A stretch of DNA of 64,000 nucleotides. It comes from Eretmocerus hayati. Taxonomy: Eukaryota > Arthropoda > Insecta > Hymenoptera > Aphelinidae. The notes under the pieces were generated by a model. The model saw only the letters and a program-made list of their open reading frames with translations, was not told the DNA's origin and did not search any database. Position numbers and translations under genes: made by a program. The stretch is from NCBI GenBank assembly GCA_029851415.1, contig CM056744.1, positions 69,744,172 through 69,808,171 on the forward strand. Direction: 5' to 3'. Within the stretch, counting starts at the first letter, position 1. Each line of letters opens with the position of its first letter. Shown here one piece after another: positions 43,079 to 54,029 of this stretch.

Positions 43079-46000
43079 TTATTCACTAGTACTCGCCTCA
43101 AGACGATAATGTCCATAAGGTAGTGTTGTTATACCATCTTCCATTGTGACACGCTTGTCATCGAGAAAAGTTATGAAAACTTTTCTTTCATTCACCGAAA
43201 ACACATTGTGATTCAAACTGCGAATACTTTTCTGCTCGCCTACTAAAATTTCTTTTTCGAAAAAGCATCTCTTGTAGTCGTTGTAGGTTATGCTATTCTT
43301 GAGCTGTATTTTTGAAACACCTTTACCAATTTTACGCTCTTCTTCTACTCGCCCATCTATGTCATTTCCCAAAAGTAAGCTGTATAGCTTGGGTCTCAAG
43401 AAAACACCTTCGCGAATAATGTGATTTGGACATTCATCGCTGAAAAAGCCTAAAAATTTCTTGTTCATGGGCACAATGCCGTATCTGTTATTTTCCGGGA
43501 AACCTGATGTGTCGAAATACCGCTCACAATCCTTTTTAATCATGCAAATGTATGGGTCAATTTGACCCTCATAGATGAGGCTATCAGTATCTGAATATAT
43601 TAACTTGAATTGATTAGGAAACTTTTTGCAAATATAGTCATAATGGAAACTGTAAATAATTGTTCGAGCTAAATCCAAGGTCGTCATACCGGCATATATC
43701 GGACGGTTCATAATGACTTTAGTTTTCTCCAATTCTACCGCAATAAGGTTGTTATTGAACACTACAACCCGTTTACAGCGTGGTGAAGCAATGTATCGTT
43801 CTGCCCCAAAACGCCCACCCCATTTATTGACGACCTTGACGTCCCTATGACCCTTAATGTTCTCCATCGTCTTGCCAAATATGCTGTTGATCAAAAGCTT
43901 AAACAAGTTGCGCTCAAATTCGGAATTTGCAGCTTGCCTCAGGGTGATATTCACGCTAATGTAAGGCTCCAACCATGCCTTCTGATCAAATTTCAAAATC
44001 CGAGAAATTTTTACCAATTCCAAATTGTGGGCTAGACACTGCTTCAAATATTTGTAATGAATAATGTAATCTTTCTTGTCGTGCAATGTTGCCAAGAGTT
44101 TTTTGTTTTTGTGAGTGGCTCGAGGTGGGAGCATTTTCTCTGGACAGAACGGGAAATCTGAATGCTCGTCGTGAATGTGAGCTGGGTATCTCAGATCGAC
44201 CATCAATATATAACCAATGTCGGAATCATCCGGAATGTCATTGACATTAAAATTTTCAAAGTTTTCAACCCATTGAAAATTGCGATATGGTAATTTTTCG
44301 CTCATTGCTTTTCCATACATCGAGTTTACGTCCTGATAGGTTATGTACTTGGTTTCTTTTGTTTCGTCAAAGTCAAACATGTATTTGTTGTTTGCTTGAG
44401 AAAAATGTCTAACAACGGTACAAAAGCCACCCCTAACCCCAGCCTCGATGAAGTAGATCATATCAATATCACGAATCAGTTCCAATTTGACCCCAGTATA
44501 TAACAACATAGCCTCGAAGCTATAGCCTGGTAGTGTGTAGAAGAAAGCAGGGTCAAGTTTGTAACTTTTCATACAGCTGTGTCGAAAATTTTGGAATACA
44601 TCTGCTAGTAGCAAAATGTCTGTTTTCATATAAAGTTCTGCGTACTCAAAAAGATTCTTAATCTCAAACAAGGACCAGATTTGCTGGACATGTGAATAGT
44701 TTTTCTCAGATATAGAACTATCTGTCAGAATGTTGAAAAATTTGTCCTTACTCGGTATATTCTGCTCTTCCAATCTTCCTAGGCCATCCACATAGTCGTA
44801 GGGGAAGAATCCTTTGGTTGTGAGTAGGGTAAATATATCAGCTTGTGACACCCCCGTCTTACTGCATATCCTCTCAATTTGATCTCTGAATTGAGAAAAA
44901 AGGATGGTTTTCTTGTCCACTGGCAAGAGCGCTGATAATTTGTCCAGACTCCCACTCAAAAATTTTATCGAATCGATGAATCTCAGACTGATCCTAGATT
45001 CGGGTATATTCTTTGTGAATGAAATGTAGGTCTCCATATTCTGTGAAATCACATTCACTGTACCCTTAAAAGAGTTTGCTATGTGGGTTATCAAAAAATG
45101 GCCGTCGTATCTGGAAAATGCGGGGGCTTATTATTAATTTTTATCATAAATTTTAACATTGTATGCAATTATTATTACAACAATTACCTAGAAAGATTGT
45201 GATAAACGACCGGAATGAAATACTGCTTACGGTATCCCAAATTGCAATGACTGTGTGCAGCAGCTCGAAAAAGCCCAGAAAAATGGTCATGATCACGTGT
45301 CTTAATGTCACTTTCGGTGAAAATGTCACCACAAATATGACAATTTGTGGCTCGTTGGAATGCGTCCTCATCTTCAGCGCTCATGTATAGAGGTAGTGGA
45401 TTCTGAAGTTCCTGTGTGGGGGGATGAAGAGCATAAATTATTGAAATGGATGCACGTGAAACAGAGAGAGAGAGAGCTATACCCATACTCACACTTTCAA
45501 CTTGACGAGCAATCTTCTCCAGTTCTAGTGCAAATTGATGCACGCAGTCAGCCCCTCGGAATGAGCCATATCTACACTTGTCCGGATCGTATTTGTGGTG
45601 GAAATAAAATCCTACCATGAACGGTACATGACGCTGATAAGCGTTCGAAGCAAGCTTCGAATATTTCAATTTGTTCATATGAGCGTCTTGGGAGTTTTCA
45701 AAATATCCAGCGTCAACGTGTTCCAAGTAACACTCAAAATCCGAAAACAAAATGTATGGAAGCTCTTGTTTTTTATAATGATTCACAAATTGAAGTGAGT
45801 CTTGTTTGGGAAAAGCTGTTATGCATTTATCAGAGTTTTTTAGACAGAGTTCGCGATGTCGATTGAGTTTCTCAAAGGAGTAAAAAAAATGTAGGCACTT
45901 TCTGCATATATGAACTTTTGATTTCTTACTAGAGACACTGTGAGCTATCAAACGGGATAGATCTTTTATGTAACAGTAATGATCTTCGTAGAGTAATAAG

Positions 46001-47028
46001 TCGATGGGTTTTGCCCCCTCATTATTGCTTATATAAAGCGGGTAAAACGAATTATCGGATGAATCTACTCCATATACATAAATTGATATTTTATCTCTAT
46101 TCAATCTTTCAAATTTTGATATTGATTTAAGCTGCATGGGAAATTTGATATTGGAAATCTTGAAATGATATTGATAGTGCGGGTATGCCTCTTTAACGTG
46201 ACGTAAATGCTTTGGCAAAGGAAACGTACCCGCCATAATGGACCACATGAAGCATGCGTCGTCATTGCTTGAAACGCTGACCGTCGCATTTTTCTTTTCA
46301 ATCCATCTAGGCAATGGGGAAACTCTCGACGAAGCTTGAATAGGATTGGATTTTATCACGCTGATTTTCAGATTTAAGATCTCGTCAAGAGCTAAGCCAC
46401 TACCCTCCCCTTCAAACTCAGAGATTTGTGTAATTAGTGTGAGAACGGAGTCGCGATACCAATCTTTCAATTTGGTCGAATGAAGGATCAATTTGTACTG
46501 TGTTTGAAAGTGCTTTATCTGCGACGATTCGTCGGATAATTTAAAGTGAGCACTAAGTATAAGGTTCACTTTCACTGTATTGTACTGCTTAAGAATGGGT
46601 CTTATGAATGTTAACACTTTTGCTCCAGCATCCTCGAGAAATGAGTCGAGATCTTTGTAGGTAATGTTTGCAATCAAACCTGTTCTGATGCGATTCAAAA
46701 AAGCACTCTGACCTTCGAAAAATATCAATTTTTCTATATTTGACTCTGGTTGCCTTGTTAATAGATAATTTAGAATATTTTTTTTGGAGCGACAACCATC
46801 GAGTATAGTTTCGTATCGCGCTTTAATACCGGTTTTCAATTTTTTTCTACGATGAAAATCGGATGAAGATAGAATGCTCGAGACTCTATCGGAGATTAGA
46901 GAAAATTTTTTAATAAGTCGCGGGATACGTCTGTGATTAACATGTTCCAAACCAACACGGGTAAGCCTATTGAATTTATCTAAAAGCTCTGAATAATCGA
47001 TACTTAATGATTCAAGAACGTTGGCCAT
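43079..47028 (-). CDS. POLB: Polinton protein-primed DNA polymerase B, three exons
   Basis: Exons 47028-45493, 45411-45188 and 45110-43079 join in frame to about 1263 residues, removing introns of 81 and 77 bases with GT-AG ends. Domains in order: an N-terminal helical extension, a C2H2-like finger (CRKCLHFF ... HRELC), ExoI (LFSDFECYL) and an HNH-like Cys/His block (CHICGDIF, RDHDH, AAHSHCNL). ExoII (HNLS|RYDGHF) is split by the second intron. Motif A is TYQDVNSMYG, motif B NSIFGKTMEN and motif C YSDTDSLIY. It replicates the element from a protein primer. No stop lies in the exons; the first intron happens to be open, so it could be read through. Confidence 0.93.
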
Positions 47029-47326
47029 TATTGGGCAACGCAGGGAAAAACCGGGGCTGTATTGGTATGCAATTCAAAAAATGGATGTTCAATCGACAGT
47101 CGTTGAGTAACTCGACGTATTTCCGTAGCTCGTGTTGGCTATGTCTCCGCGATGTAAATTCTGGCGCAAAAAGTATGTTGGTAACACGCTGAGCAAGTTC
47201 GGAAAATTCTTGAATGAGTGTAGGAATGTGTCTCACATGCCTACCATACCGATATCTTTTGAAAGCCTGACATTTTTGCAATAGAATAGAATACTCGATG
47301 CTCAAGGAAAGAAATACATTTGCCAT
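47012..47326 (-). CDS. duplicate of the PolB N-terminal domain, 104 aa
   Basis: From the ATG at 47326 the product starts MANVFLSLSIEY and aligns through most of its length with the start of the polymerase (MANVLESLSIDY). Shared spacing includes 'RHIPTLIQEFSELAQRVTNIL' against 'RRIPRLIKKFSLISDRVSSI' in the polymerase. Its stop lies 15 bases inside the polymerase gene, so the two overlap. It looks like a tandem duplication of the first exon segment that kept an open frame. The function is unknown; it may compete with or modify the polymerase N-terminal region. Confidence 0.7.
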   Translation of the reverse strand: MANVFLSLSIEYSILLQKCQAFKRYRYGRHVRHIPTLIQEFSELAQRVTNILFAPEFTSRRHSQHELRKYVELLNDCRLNIHFLNCIPIQPRFFPALPNNGQRS

Positions 47327-47837
47327 AACACAAGACTCACCAGGACGTGTATACTTGCTCAAAGGGGTACACTGACTGCTGGTAATTCTCATTGAAAGCT
47401 GTTTTTTATACAACAGTAACAATGATAAGTTTGCAAAACATTGCAAACATACGGTTGTTGGGGAGAGGTCATGAGAGAGAGAGAGAGGGAGACCATCTCG
47501 AATAGGAGCAAAACGCATTTTACTCGGTTCAGTGAAAATTGTGAGAGCGATTTGCATTAGATGCGGCTCTCCAATGGCATATGCACGATGTGAGGTTGCT
47601 CTGGATAATCTTGTCCCTCACGCAACGAGGAAGTTCAATACGTTTTCTTTTGGAATGGAGAAAAAAAAAACTTGACAGTGACGAGATGATGAACGTACAG
47701 GTTTCGCGCTCGAATAAATTAAATAAAGTGTACCAACAATTCTTCTCACTGCAGGTGCGCAGAAAAGAGGGACTGTTATATACTAAGACTTTGGGAGGGA
47801 AAAATTATAAATAATGCGAGCCCCTCTTTTGTAAAAG

Positions 47838-47905
47838 GTATAAAACCATCTGGAAGGATGAGCCTTGCAGTCAGTCAATCAGTTGTTGTTGTGCCACGGG
47901 TGTGA
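47838..47905 (+). promoter_or_regulatory. TATA box and initiator of the right-end gene cluster
   Basis: GGTATAAAACC at 47838-47848, followed by CAGTCAGTC around 47869-47877, the usual arthropod distance, then ATG at 47905. Confidence 0.6.
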
Positions 47906-48525
47906 TGGCACTATTCCATCAACTGAATAACTATAGAGTGAATCTTTTTAACACTAAAAAATTTTCTGAGTTACCGCTAAATAAAAGTTTTAAAGTTCTC
48001 GGTGTTAGAAGTATAGCAACGAGATACGGTCCAGCAGTTGTGTTTGAATTAGAGGACGTTCATTCAGAGGACAAATTTGACGTTTTTGCTCCGAAAGCAT
48101 TTACAAGTGCTTTCCATCAAAATTTGAGACATAATATTGAGCAAATCAATCCGACGGGAAGTGAATACAGATATCTAGCATCTGTAGAGCAAGGTGGTAG
48201 GCGAAAAGTGCGATTGTACGAGTCGTGGGAAGAAGCAGAGAGAGAGAATAGAGGCTATACGCCGCCGCTGCAGAGACCGGGCGAGCCGGTGGCAGGAGTA
48301 GCACCACCACCACCACCACCACCACCACCACCACCACCGCCGCCGCAACAACCACGACCCCCTACACCAGTTCCGCAAAGACCGCGTGGTGAAGGTTCCG
48401 ACCGGAATCGGAGATCAACAACCCCTTCACCTCCCCCACCATATGAGGTAGCGACCCATAAAAGAAGAGCGGATCCGGATGAAGGAGCAGGACCCTCAAC
48501 CCCTAGACGCTGCCGACGAGAATGA
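47905..48525 (+). CDS. unidentified protein with possible OB-like N-domain and poly-proline tail
   Basis: About 206 residues. The N-terminal 90 residues (FSELPLNKSFKVLGVRSIAT, YGPAVVFELED, KFDVFAPKAF) have a beta-rich pattern like that of small single-stranded-DNA-binding OB folds; this is a guess from pattern only. Then come a run of about 14 Pro residues encoded by CCA/CCG repeats (48300-48345) and a basic, Pro-rich end. It is the first ORF after a TATA/initiator promoter. It overlaps the next ORF by 47 bases in another frame. Confidence 0.6.
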   Translation: MALFHQLNNYRVNLFNTKKFSELPLNKSFKVLGVRSIATRYGPAVVFELEDVHSEDKFDVFAPKAFTSAFHQNLRHNIEQINPTGSEYRYLASVEQGGRRKVRLYESWEEAERENRGYTPPLQRPGEPVAGVAPPPPPPPPPPPPPPQQPRPPTPVPQRPRGEGSDRNRRSTTPSPPPPYEVATHKRRADPDEGAGPSTPRRCRRE

Positions 48526-48784
48526 AGTTACATCATCGACGAGCGATAACGATAACGATGGGAATGATTTTGATTATGAATTAATAATCGTTGTTGATGA
48601 CGATGAGACGCCAGCGCCGGTACAAGTTGCATTAATTACTTCTACAACGTGCGATGATGATGATGACATCCCCCCGTGCCCGGGGTCTATACCAATTTGG
48701 CAAGTACTCAGGGATATGCCAGACGTTGTAATTGATGATTCGTACAATGTTGAATGGAGTGATAGTGAATTAGATGAACTTTAA
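48479..48784 (+). CDS. small acidic protein ORF, 101 aa
   Basis: An open frame overlapping the previous gene's end and stopping three bases before the next ATG. It is very rich in Asp/Glu (for example 'STSDNDNDGNDFDYELI') with 'GSIPIWQVLRDMPDVVIDD' near the end. Tight packing and the end position favour a real gene, but its acidic composition could arise by chance. No family is recognised. Confidence 0.45.
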   Translation: MKEQDPQPLDAADENEVTSSTSDNDNDGNDFDYELIIVVDDDETPAPVQVALITSTTCDDDDDIPPCPGSIPIWQVLRDMPDVVIDDSYNVEWSDSELDEL

Positions 48785-48787
48785 AAG

Positions 48788-49795
48788 ATGGAAGCTCTGC
48801 TAAAAGCTATATCACAGACAGTGCAACAGGATCCAAATGATGAACGATTAGCTATTTTCAATATCATGGATCAAACAGGGGCAACAGCTGAGGTAGATCC
48901 ATCTCCGCCACCACCACCACCACAAGCGAACATAAGTGTGAATGAGGAACGACAATTGTCAGCATCGTCCTCATCGACAATCAATCAGCTTGAAGCTTAT
49001 GAATGGATGAGCGAGGGGGACAATGATCTGCCGCTCAATGAAGAAGAAACGAGTAGAGAATGGATCAAGAATAGCAGCAGAATAGTTCCAATGTGAGTAG
49101 CCCACCTTTCTAATTATACAAGTGTATTGAAAAAAAGAAAAAAAATGGGAAGACATTGACTAAAATTCTCTCTACCATGTTTCAGAGGACGAGAGTTTTC
49201 CCTGTACATGGAAGCAGATAATATACGGGGGAAATTTGAGATCATCCTCAGTGATATGACTGAGAAAATAATATTGAACAAGATGGAGTGGGATGAAATG
49301 TGCGCGATTTATGAACAACGAGTGCGTCGGCAAATAACAAGGTTGCGACTAGATAAAGTGCAAGGTGTGACAGAGACAACAGAGTATCGCGGAATCACAC
49401 TCAATTGTAGAAAAATAGACTCTAAGATAATTGTAATAATAAGCAATCTAGAGGGTAGAGTTTTAGCATTAAGTCAAAGTAGCTTTGAGAAAATGTTAAT
49501 CAATAAGTATTTTGTCGATTCAGAATTTAATAGATATTTAGGAAGAAAAATGGATGAAAAAGGAATCGATTGGTTCGTTGAGATCTTAACAGAGGCTCGA
49601 CTTAAGAAATTGATCAAATTGAATCGACCAATGTGTATACGAGATTGGTTGGTAAAAAATAATCATCTAGATTTAAAAAATAATGGTGAGTGTGACATGC
49701 TAGTCATCAATATGCCTAAGATACTCAAGAGAGTGATTATGAATGTTAAAGCTCATAAGTTGGATAGATATAATGAGAAAAAAAACGTATGCTGA
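48788..49795 (+). CDS. unidentified spliced Polinton protein, 304 aa
   Basis: Exon 1 (48788-49092) ends at GTGAGT; exon 2 (49186-49795) follows GTTTCAG. The phases agree and the joined frame has 304 residues. The N-terminal third is low-complexity with a Pro run. The rest is a helical/beta mix (for example 'MEWDEMCAIYEQRVRRQITRL' and 'ITLNCRKIDSKIIVIISNLE') with a Lys-rich end. I recognise no family. A role in DNA or particle handling is only suggested by the neighbourhood. Confidence 0.65.
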
Positions 49796-49798
49796 GTG

Positions 49799-50626
49799 CT
49801 ACCCAGGTAAGAAAAGCTGCAATGTAAAGCTTACAGTGTGAATATGGTGTGCTTGTATAGTATGTGATGGAAAAAAAATGAAAAAAAAATTATAATCGAC
49901 AATAAAAAAATGAATGGGTGTGGGGATGAAAATATTGTCTTTGATTTCAATTTCGGATACCCCCCCAAAAAAATATTTCATGGAAAAAAAAATTTGAAGT
50001 ACTTACTCCGTTTGAGATTCTAGTCAAAACGGGGAAACTCTCACTGGCCGTCCAAAATTCACCATTCATCTTGAACGAATAATGTACCATCAGATTTTTG
50101 CGGGTGATCAGCTGTTCTCACAAAACCGCACTGGTAAAACTTTCACTCACGGCATGAGCAATATATTCACATATGTTTCAAACTACAATAAGTAGTATTA
50201 CACTTTAGCACTCGTGAAAAAACACTTTGCAAAAGATGAGACACGTGTAAATTCAGAAATAGTTTGAGGTTCTAGTCAAAAAGAAAAAAACTCTCACTGG
50301 CCGTCCAAAATTCACCATTCATCTTGAACGAATAATGTACCATCAGATTTTTTCGGGTGATCAGCTATTCTCACAAAACCGCACTGGTAAAACTTTCACT
50401 CACGGCATAAGCAATATATTCACATATGTTCCAAACTACAATGAGTAGTATTACACTTTGCAAAAGATGAGACACGTGTAAATTCAGAAATAATAATATT
50501 AAAAGAAGGGTGAATAGTTTTCAAGTAATTTGAAGAATAATGTCGTGTGTGAGCGACGGTAAACTGCTGTATACTGCTGACGAGAGATCGAGTAAAGGTG
50601 GACAGCAGCTGCTCTCGATGCTCAAA
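49799..50626. other. non-coding right end of the Polinton
   Basis: AT-rich with homopolymer A runs. It contains the direct duplication described separately. No open frame is convincing. Confidence 0.6.
50008..50465. repeat. direct duplication, about 255-base period
   Basis: The segment starting GTTTGAGATTCTAGTCAAAA at 50008 recurs at 50264 with few changes and a small deletion near the end. It lies between the last gene and the right TIR and has no equivalent at the left end. Confidence 0.85.
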
Positions 50627-51276
50627 CAACGGGCTTGACCGCTGCTCGCAGGAAATAATATTTCGAGCGAAGGCCAGGTATGAGAGAGAGAGAGAGGACT
50701 GAAGTATAGGCAGCGCGAAGAAGAGAGAGAGAGTAGCTGAAAGAGTGAAAGGACTATGCTGCTCTCAAAAATATGAGCTCGATATTCCTCAAATATTATT
50801 GATGGATATGTGTGCGGGCCAGTCCCGTTATGCCGAGCACGGAGACGAGCAGTTGCCTATCCTCCCAATGTATTTCGTGAGGATCCGCGGGCAATGATAT
50901 TCTTATGGACGGGATGCCTATCCTCCCAATGTATTTCATGAGGATCCGCGGGCAATGATATTCTTATGGAGAACCGAGCTCGGAGTACCGTACAAAGATC
51001 CACGCGCAATGGGGAAAAAATGAGAGGCGAGCGCGGATGAGTGAAAAAATCATGAAATTCAGTTTCCTATGCTTGCAATGCATTCGTCAGGATCCGCGCG
51101 CAATGCTTTTCTTATGGGGAAAAGTGAGAGGCGAGCGCGGATGAGTGAAAAATCATGAAATTCAGTTTCCTATGCTTGCAATGCATTCGTCAGGATCCGC
51201 GCGCAATGCTTTTCTTATGGGGAAAAGTGAGAAAAAGGTGTGACCTACTTGCTTTCCCCCGCTCTCTTACCCTACT
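50627..51276. repeat. Polinton right TIR, 650 bases
   Basis: Inverted copy of 30415-31160 with two rather than three 103-base units. Apart from that unit and scattered substitutions the two TIRs are nearly identical. The end is followed by the CCATTC duplication. Confidence 0.95.
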
Positions 51277-51282
51277 CCATTC
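51277..51282. other. Polinton target site duplication, right copy
   Basis: CCATTC, identical to 30409-30414. Confidence 0.95.
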
Positions 51283-52940
51283 GTGTCCAATGGTGCAGCA
51301 TCGTAGTTAGGCGATTCGTTCTTACCCATCAAAACTGTACAACTAGCTGTCCAAGGAGTCTAGCTGGGTTTAACTGCCTTCAGATAATAGACACAGGATC
51401 TAACTCTCATCATACAACCGATAAAAGGGCGTAACTCCCATCATATAATCGACAAAAGAGCCTAAGTGCACTTAGGCCCTTTTTCTGATCTATGGGGTTT
51501 TTGAATTTTATGGAAAAACAACTTTCATAGGGTGATAGATCATGGTTCAAGGGTTCAAAAAAGCGGTAGGCCAGAAAAAAGGGCCTAAGTGCACTTAGGC
51601 CCTTTTTCCACCCACCCCCTCAATTGAGACTGAAATAGGTGAGTCACAGCATGTTTCCAATTTGTCAGTGTCAGGTTTTCGTTGTGATTATAGCATCAAT
51701 CATCATCGTCATGCCCACTTCAGTACGTCATTTAATTGATTCTAGCATTTTATATAGAACACTCTGACACTTGATGGTGAATAATTTTTTATACACAATG
51801 ACACGACTCATACTCGAGTGAATTCGCTCAGTCCTCAAAATATTTGAGAGCTGTTGTTATTATTCTATCATCGACGCTCAATATTCATGTCAGGATTAGG
51901 TTTCACACTCTACTGAGCGACGCTACCCGGAGTAAAATAATGAAAATGTAGAATTGGCCTAGGCAGATAACTGCACCATTGAGCTGCTGGGTGAGTCAAT
52001 GTTGAGATCGTCTGATGAAGATCACCTACAATCACCATATTAAAAATACTTATTGCGATTCAATATTATATTCATATTCAATTCAATATTCTCACTTCCA
52101 CGATTTCGTCCATGTGTATGAAACAGCTGCGACCACGATGAGATTTCACCTCTATGCTCGAGGGTCGTGGAGCTTAGAATCTGTCTCTCGCGATTGAATG
52201 AAAATTTCGCCAAGATCAATTCTAAATCAAGGACGATCCGAGAAATGATGATTCGAAGTTTCTTGAAGCAATGCTTGTGTTGAAAAATGAGGATGCAACA
52301 CAGGAAATTGCACACGCCCAAGGATGACACTCAAAGCACTGACAATAGGTCGAGCAATAAGGAGTTGTTGGAAAATGACAGCAGTTATTAGTTACATGAA
52401 AAAGTTTCAAACGTTCAAAAGTAAGGCACAGCCCCAAATTCATCCGGAGCCACAACTGCTATATTTGAGTCTCATAAGATATCGAAATATGAAGGAATTT
52501 GTACAAGGACACGAATCATGCAGAAGTTCCGAGAATCAGATGCCCTACAGTGAAAACCTATTACATACTTTTGCACGGAGTGAATGAGGTTGTAGCTCGC
52601 CTCTGAGCTATGCTTCTGAGCGGTTGATTTGCAGCCCGAGACGCAGGCGAGTTTCGAAATAATCGCTCGGAAGCGGGGAAGCTCATGAACTAGGTGCGAA
52701 TGCTATTTTATGCAATTTTGTAAGCACCCAAACATAGGTGAATCGCAAAAAAATTTTTAAACGGGCAATTATTCTGACCAGAAATCCTGAGTGATAATTT
52801 ACATCCTTCTGAATCCATTGTAGACGCACAGGTATATCACGGGCCTGGTGTTTGGTGACGACGATGATATTTGTCGTTCGCGAGCTATTAAAGTCATCCT
52901 CTATCATTCTACGTCTCAATTTTGGGAACAATCAGCGCGC
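51283..52940. other. no gene; two short GGCCC palindromes
   Basis: The palindrome AGGGCCTAAGTGCACTTAGG occurs around 51590 and, in a slightly imperfect form, around 51465. It is related to the minisatellite at 26.5 kb. Short open frames (52040-52330 minus, 52324-52587 plus) resemble nothing known to me. Confidence 0.45.
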
Positions 52941-53234
52941 TTGCGCGCGTGTAGAGTTCTAGTATCACCTAGAATATGAAGAATCCAGAGTAACTCCGTC
53001 AAATGGGCCTCCTGTCCAAAGATATAGCGATTGAGATTAGCATTGTACATATAGGCTCATGTTAAAAAGTGATATATACAGATATACTGACGATGCTAAC
53101 ATTTTCACTGGTAGCCCTGAACAGGGAGCCCATTTGACGGAGTAACTCTGGATTATTCATATTCTAGGTAATACCAAACTGTAAACAATTTTGGAGAAGA
53201 TTGGTGATCCGGAAGTCAAGTGCTCCCCTGGTTA
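52941..53234. repeat. short relative of the 2.4-kb palindrome
   Basis: Inverted halves around 52960-53010 and 53120-53174 (CCTAGAATATGAAGAATCCAG and mirror). The outer right part matches the terminal 100 bases of the palindrome at 27109, including ATCACCAAT and CTCCCC ends. It is probably a deleted copy of the same foldback family. Confidence 0.7.
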
Positions 53235-54029
53235 GTTCCAGATTCCATCGACGCATGATTTCAATTCTCCCAGGAAAATGACCGTCAAGGTGCCTAGAAA
53301 TTGATCGAGGGTGAATCTTTCAGATCGGTCAATCTCCGACTCTGCAACATGAGCATGTCTTGTTAAAATTGTAAACTTCATCGCAGGGTTCATTAAGAGC
53401 GGGTACTCGAGCAAGAATGGTAATTTTCACGTACTGTTCAAGCTGTGGAGCGAGAAGGTCGAATGGAGGCGGAAAATACGTTTCCTGGATTCTCTTCCAT
53501 AACCGCTCGAACGGCGTTTTTCATTCTAGCTGGAACATGATCCCAGGTGCTTGGATTCTTCAAAATTACGGATGGAGATGCGAAATTGCCAATAGAGGTA
53601 ACTCGATTGCTTGTACTTGTCGTACACAGTTAGGTACCAGCAAGCATTCGGATTCATCGTGTATATGTATTGAAATTAGCCTGAGCGTTGGCGTTCTGGA
53701 CGTCTTCGAAAGTTGAGATATGCAAAAGATAAGATTTTTCCAAAATGAGTAAAAAATCGTTGAACGAATGTCTTCCTCCAGGCACCAAGGGCCAAAGAAA
53801 AGCCGGGGAAAGTCGCAAAGATTGATTTTTCATTACTTTGGTATGTGGTTTGAACGAATAACGTTAGTGCAATGATAGACACCCTACTGACGGTACTGTT
53901 CGCTATGCTTTGTTTCGATCCGTCTTTCATTTTCTCTATCAAACAGTGAAACGAAACCGAATTGTCTCCAAAAATAACTAGGCAGGGTCCCCACCGTGGA
54001 AGCCTCAAATACCCCTGGAAATGTCATGT
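53235..54029. other. no gene seen
   Basis: Unique sequence up to the right arm. The open frame 53417-53716 is Cys/Ser-rich but shows no recognisable domain. Confidence 0.4.

Larger units (their letters stand above)
30415..51276. mobile_element. Polinton/Maverick (adintovirus-like) element, 20,862 bases, near-intact
   Basis: The terminal inverted repeats start AGTAGGGTAAGAGAGCGGGG at both ends and a perfect six-base duplication flanks them. It encodes protein-primed PolB, retrovirus-like integrase, packaging ATPase, adenain-like protease, major capsid protein and penton-like minor capsid protein, the full Polinton core set. It adds a phospholipase A2 protein, ribonucleotide reductase small subunit, a coiled-coil protein and unknown ORFs. 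No core gene shows a stop or frameshift once short introns are taken into account. It lies inside the foldback-like element. Confidence 0.95.

Noticed and set aside
48146..48378. Minus-strand frames rich in Val and Trp
   Set aside because: They are antisense readings of the CCA/CCG repeat that encodes the proline run.
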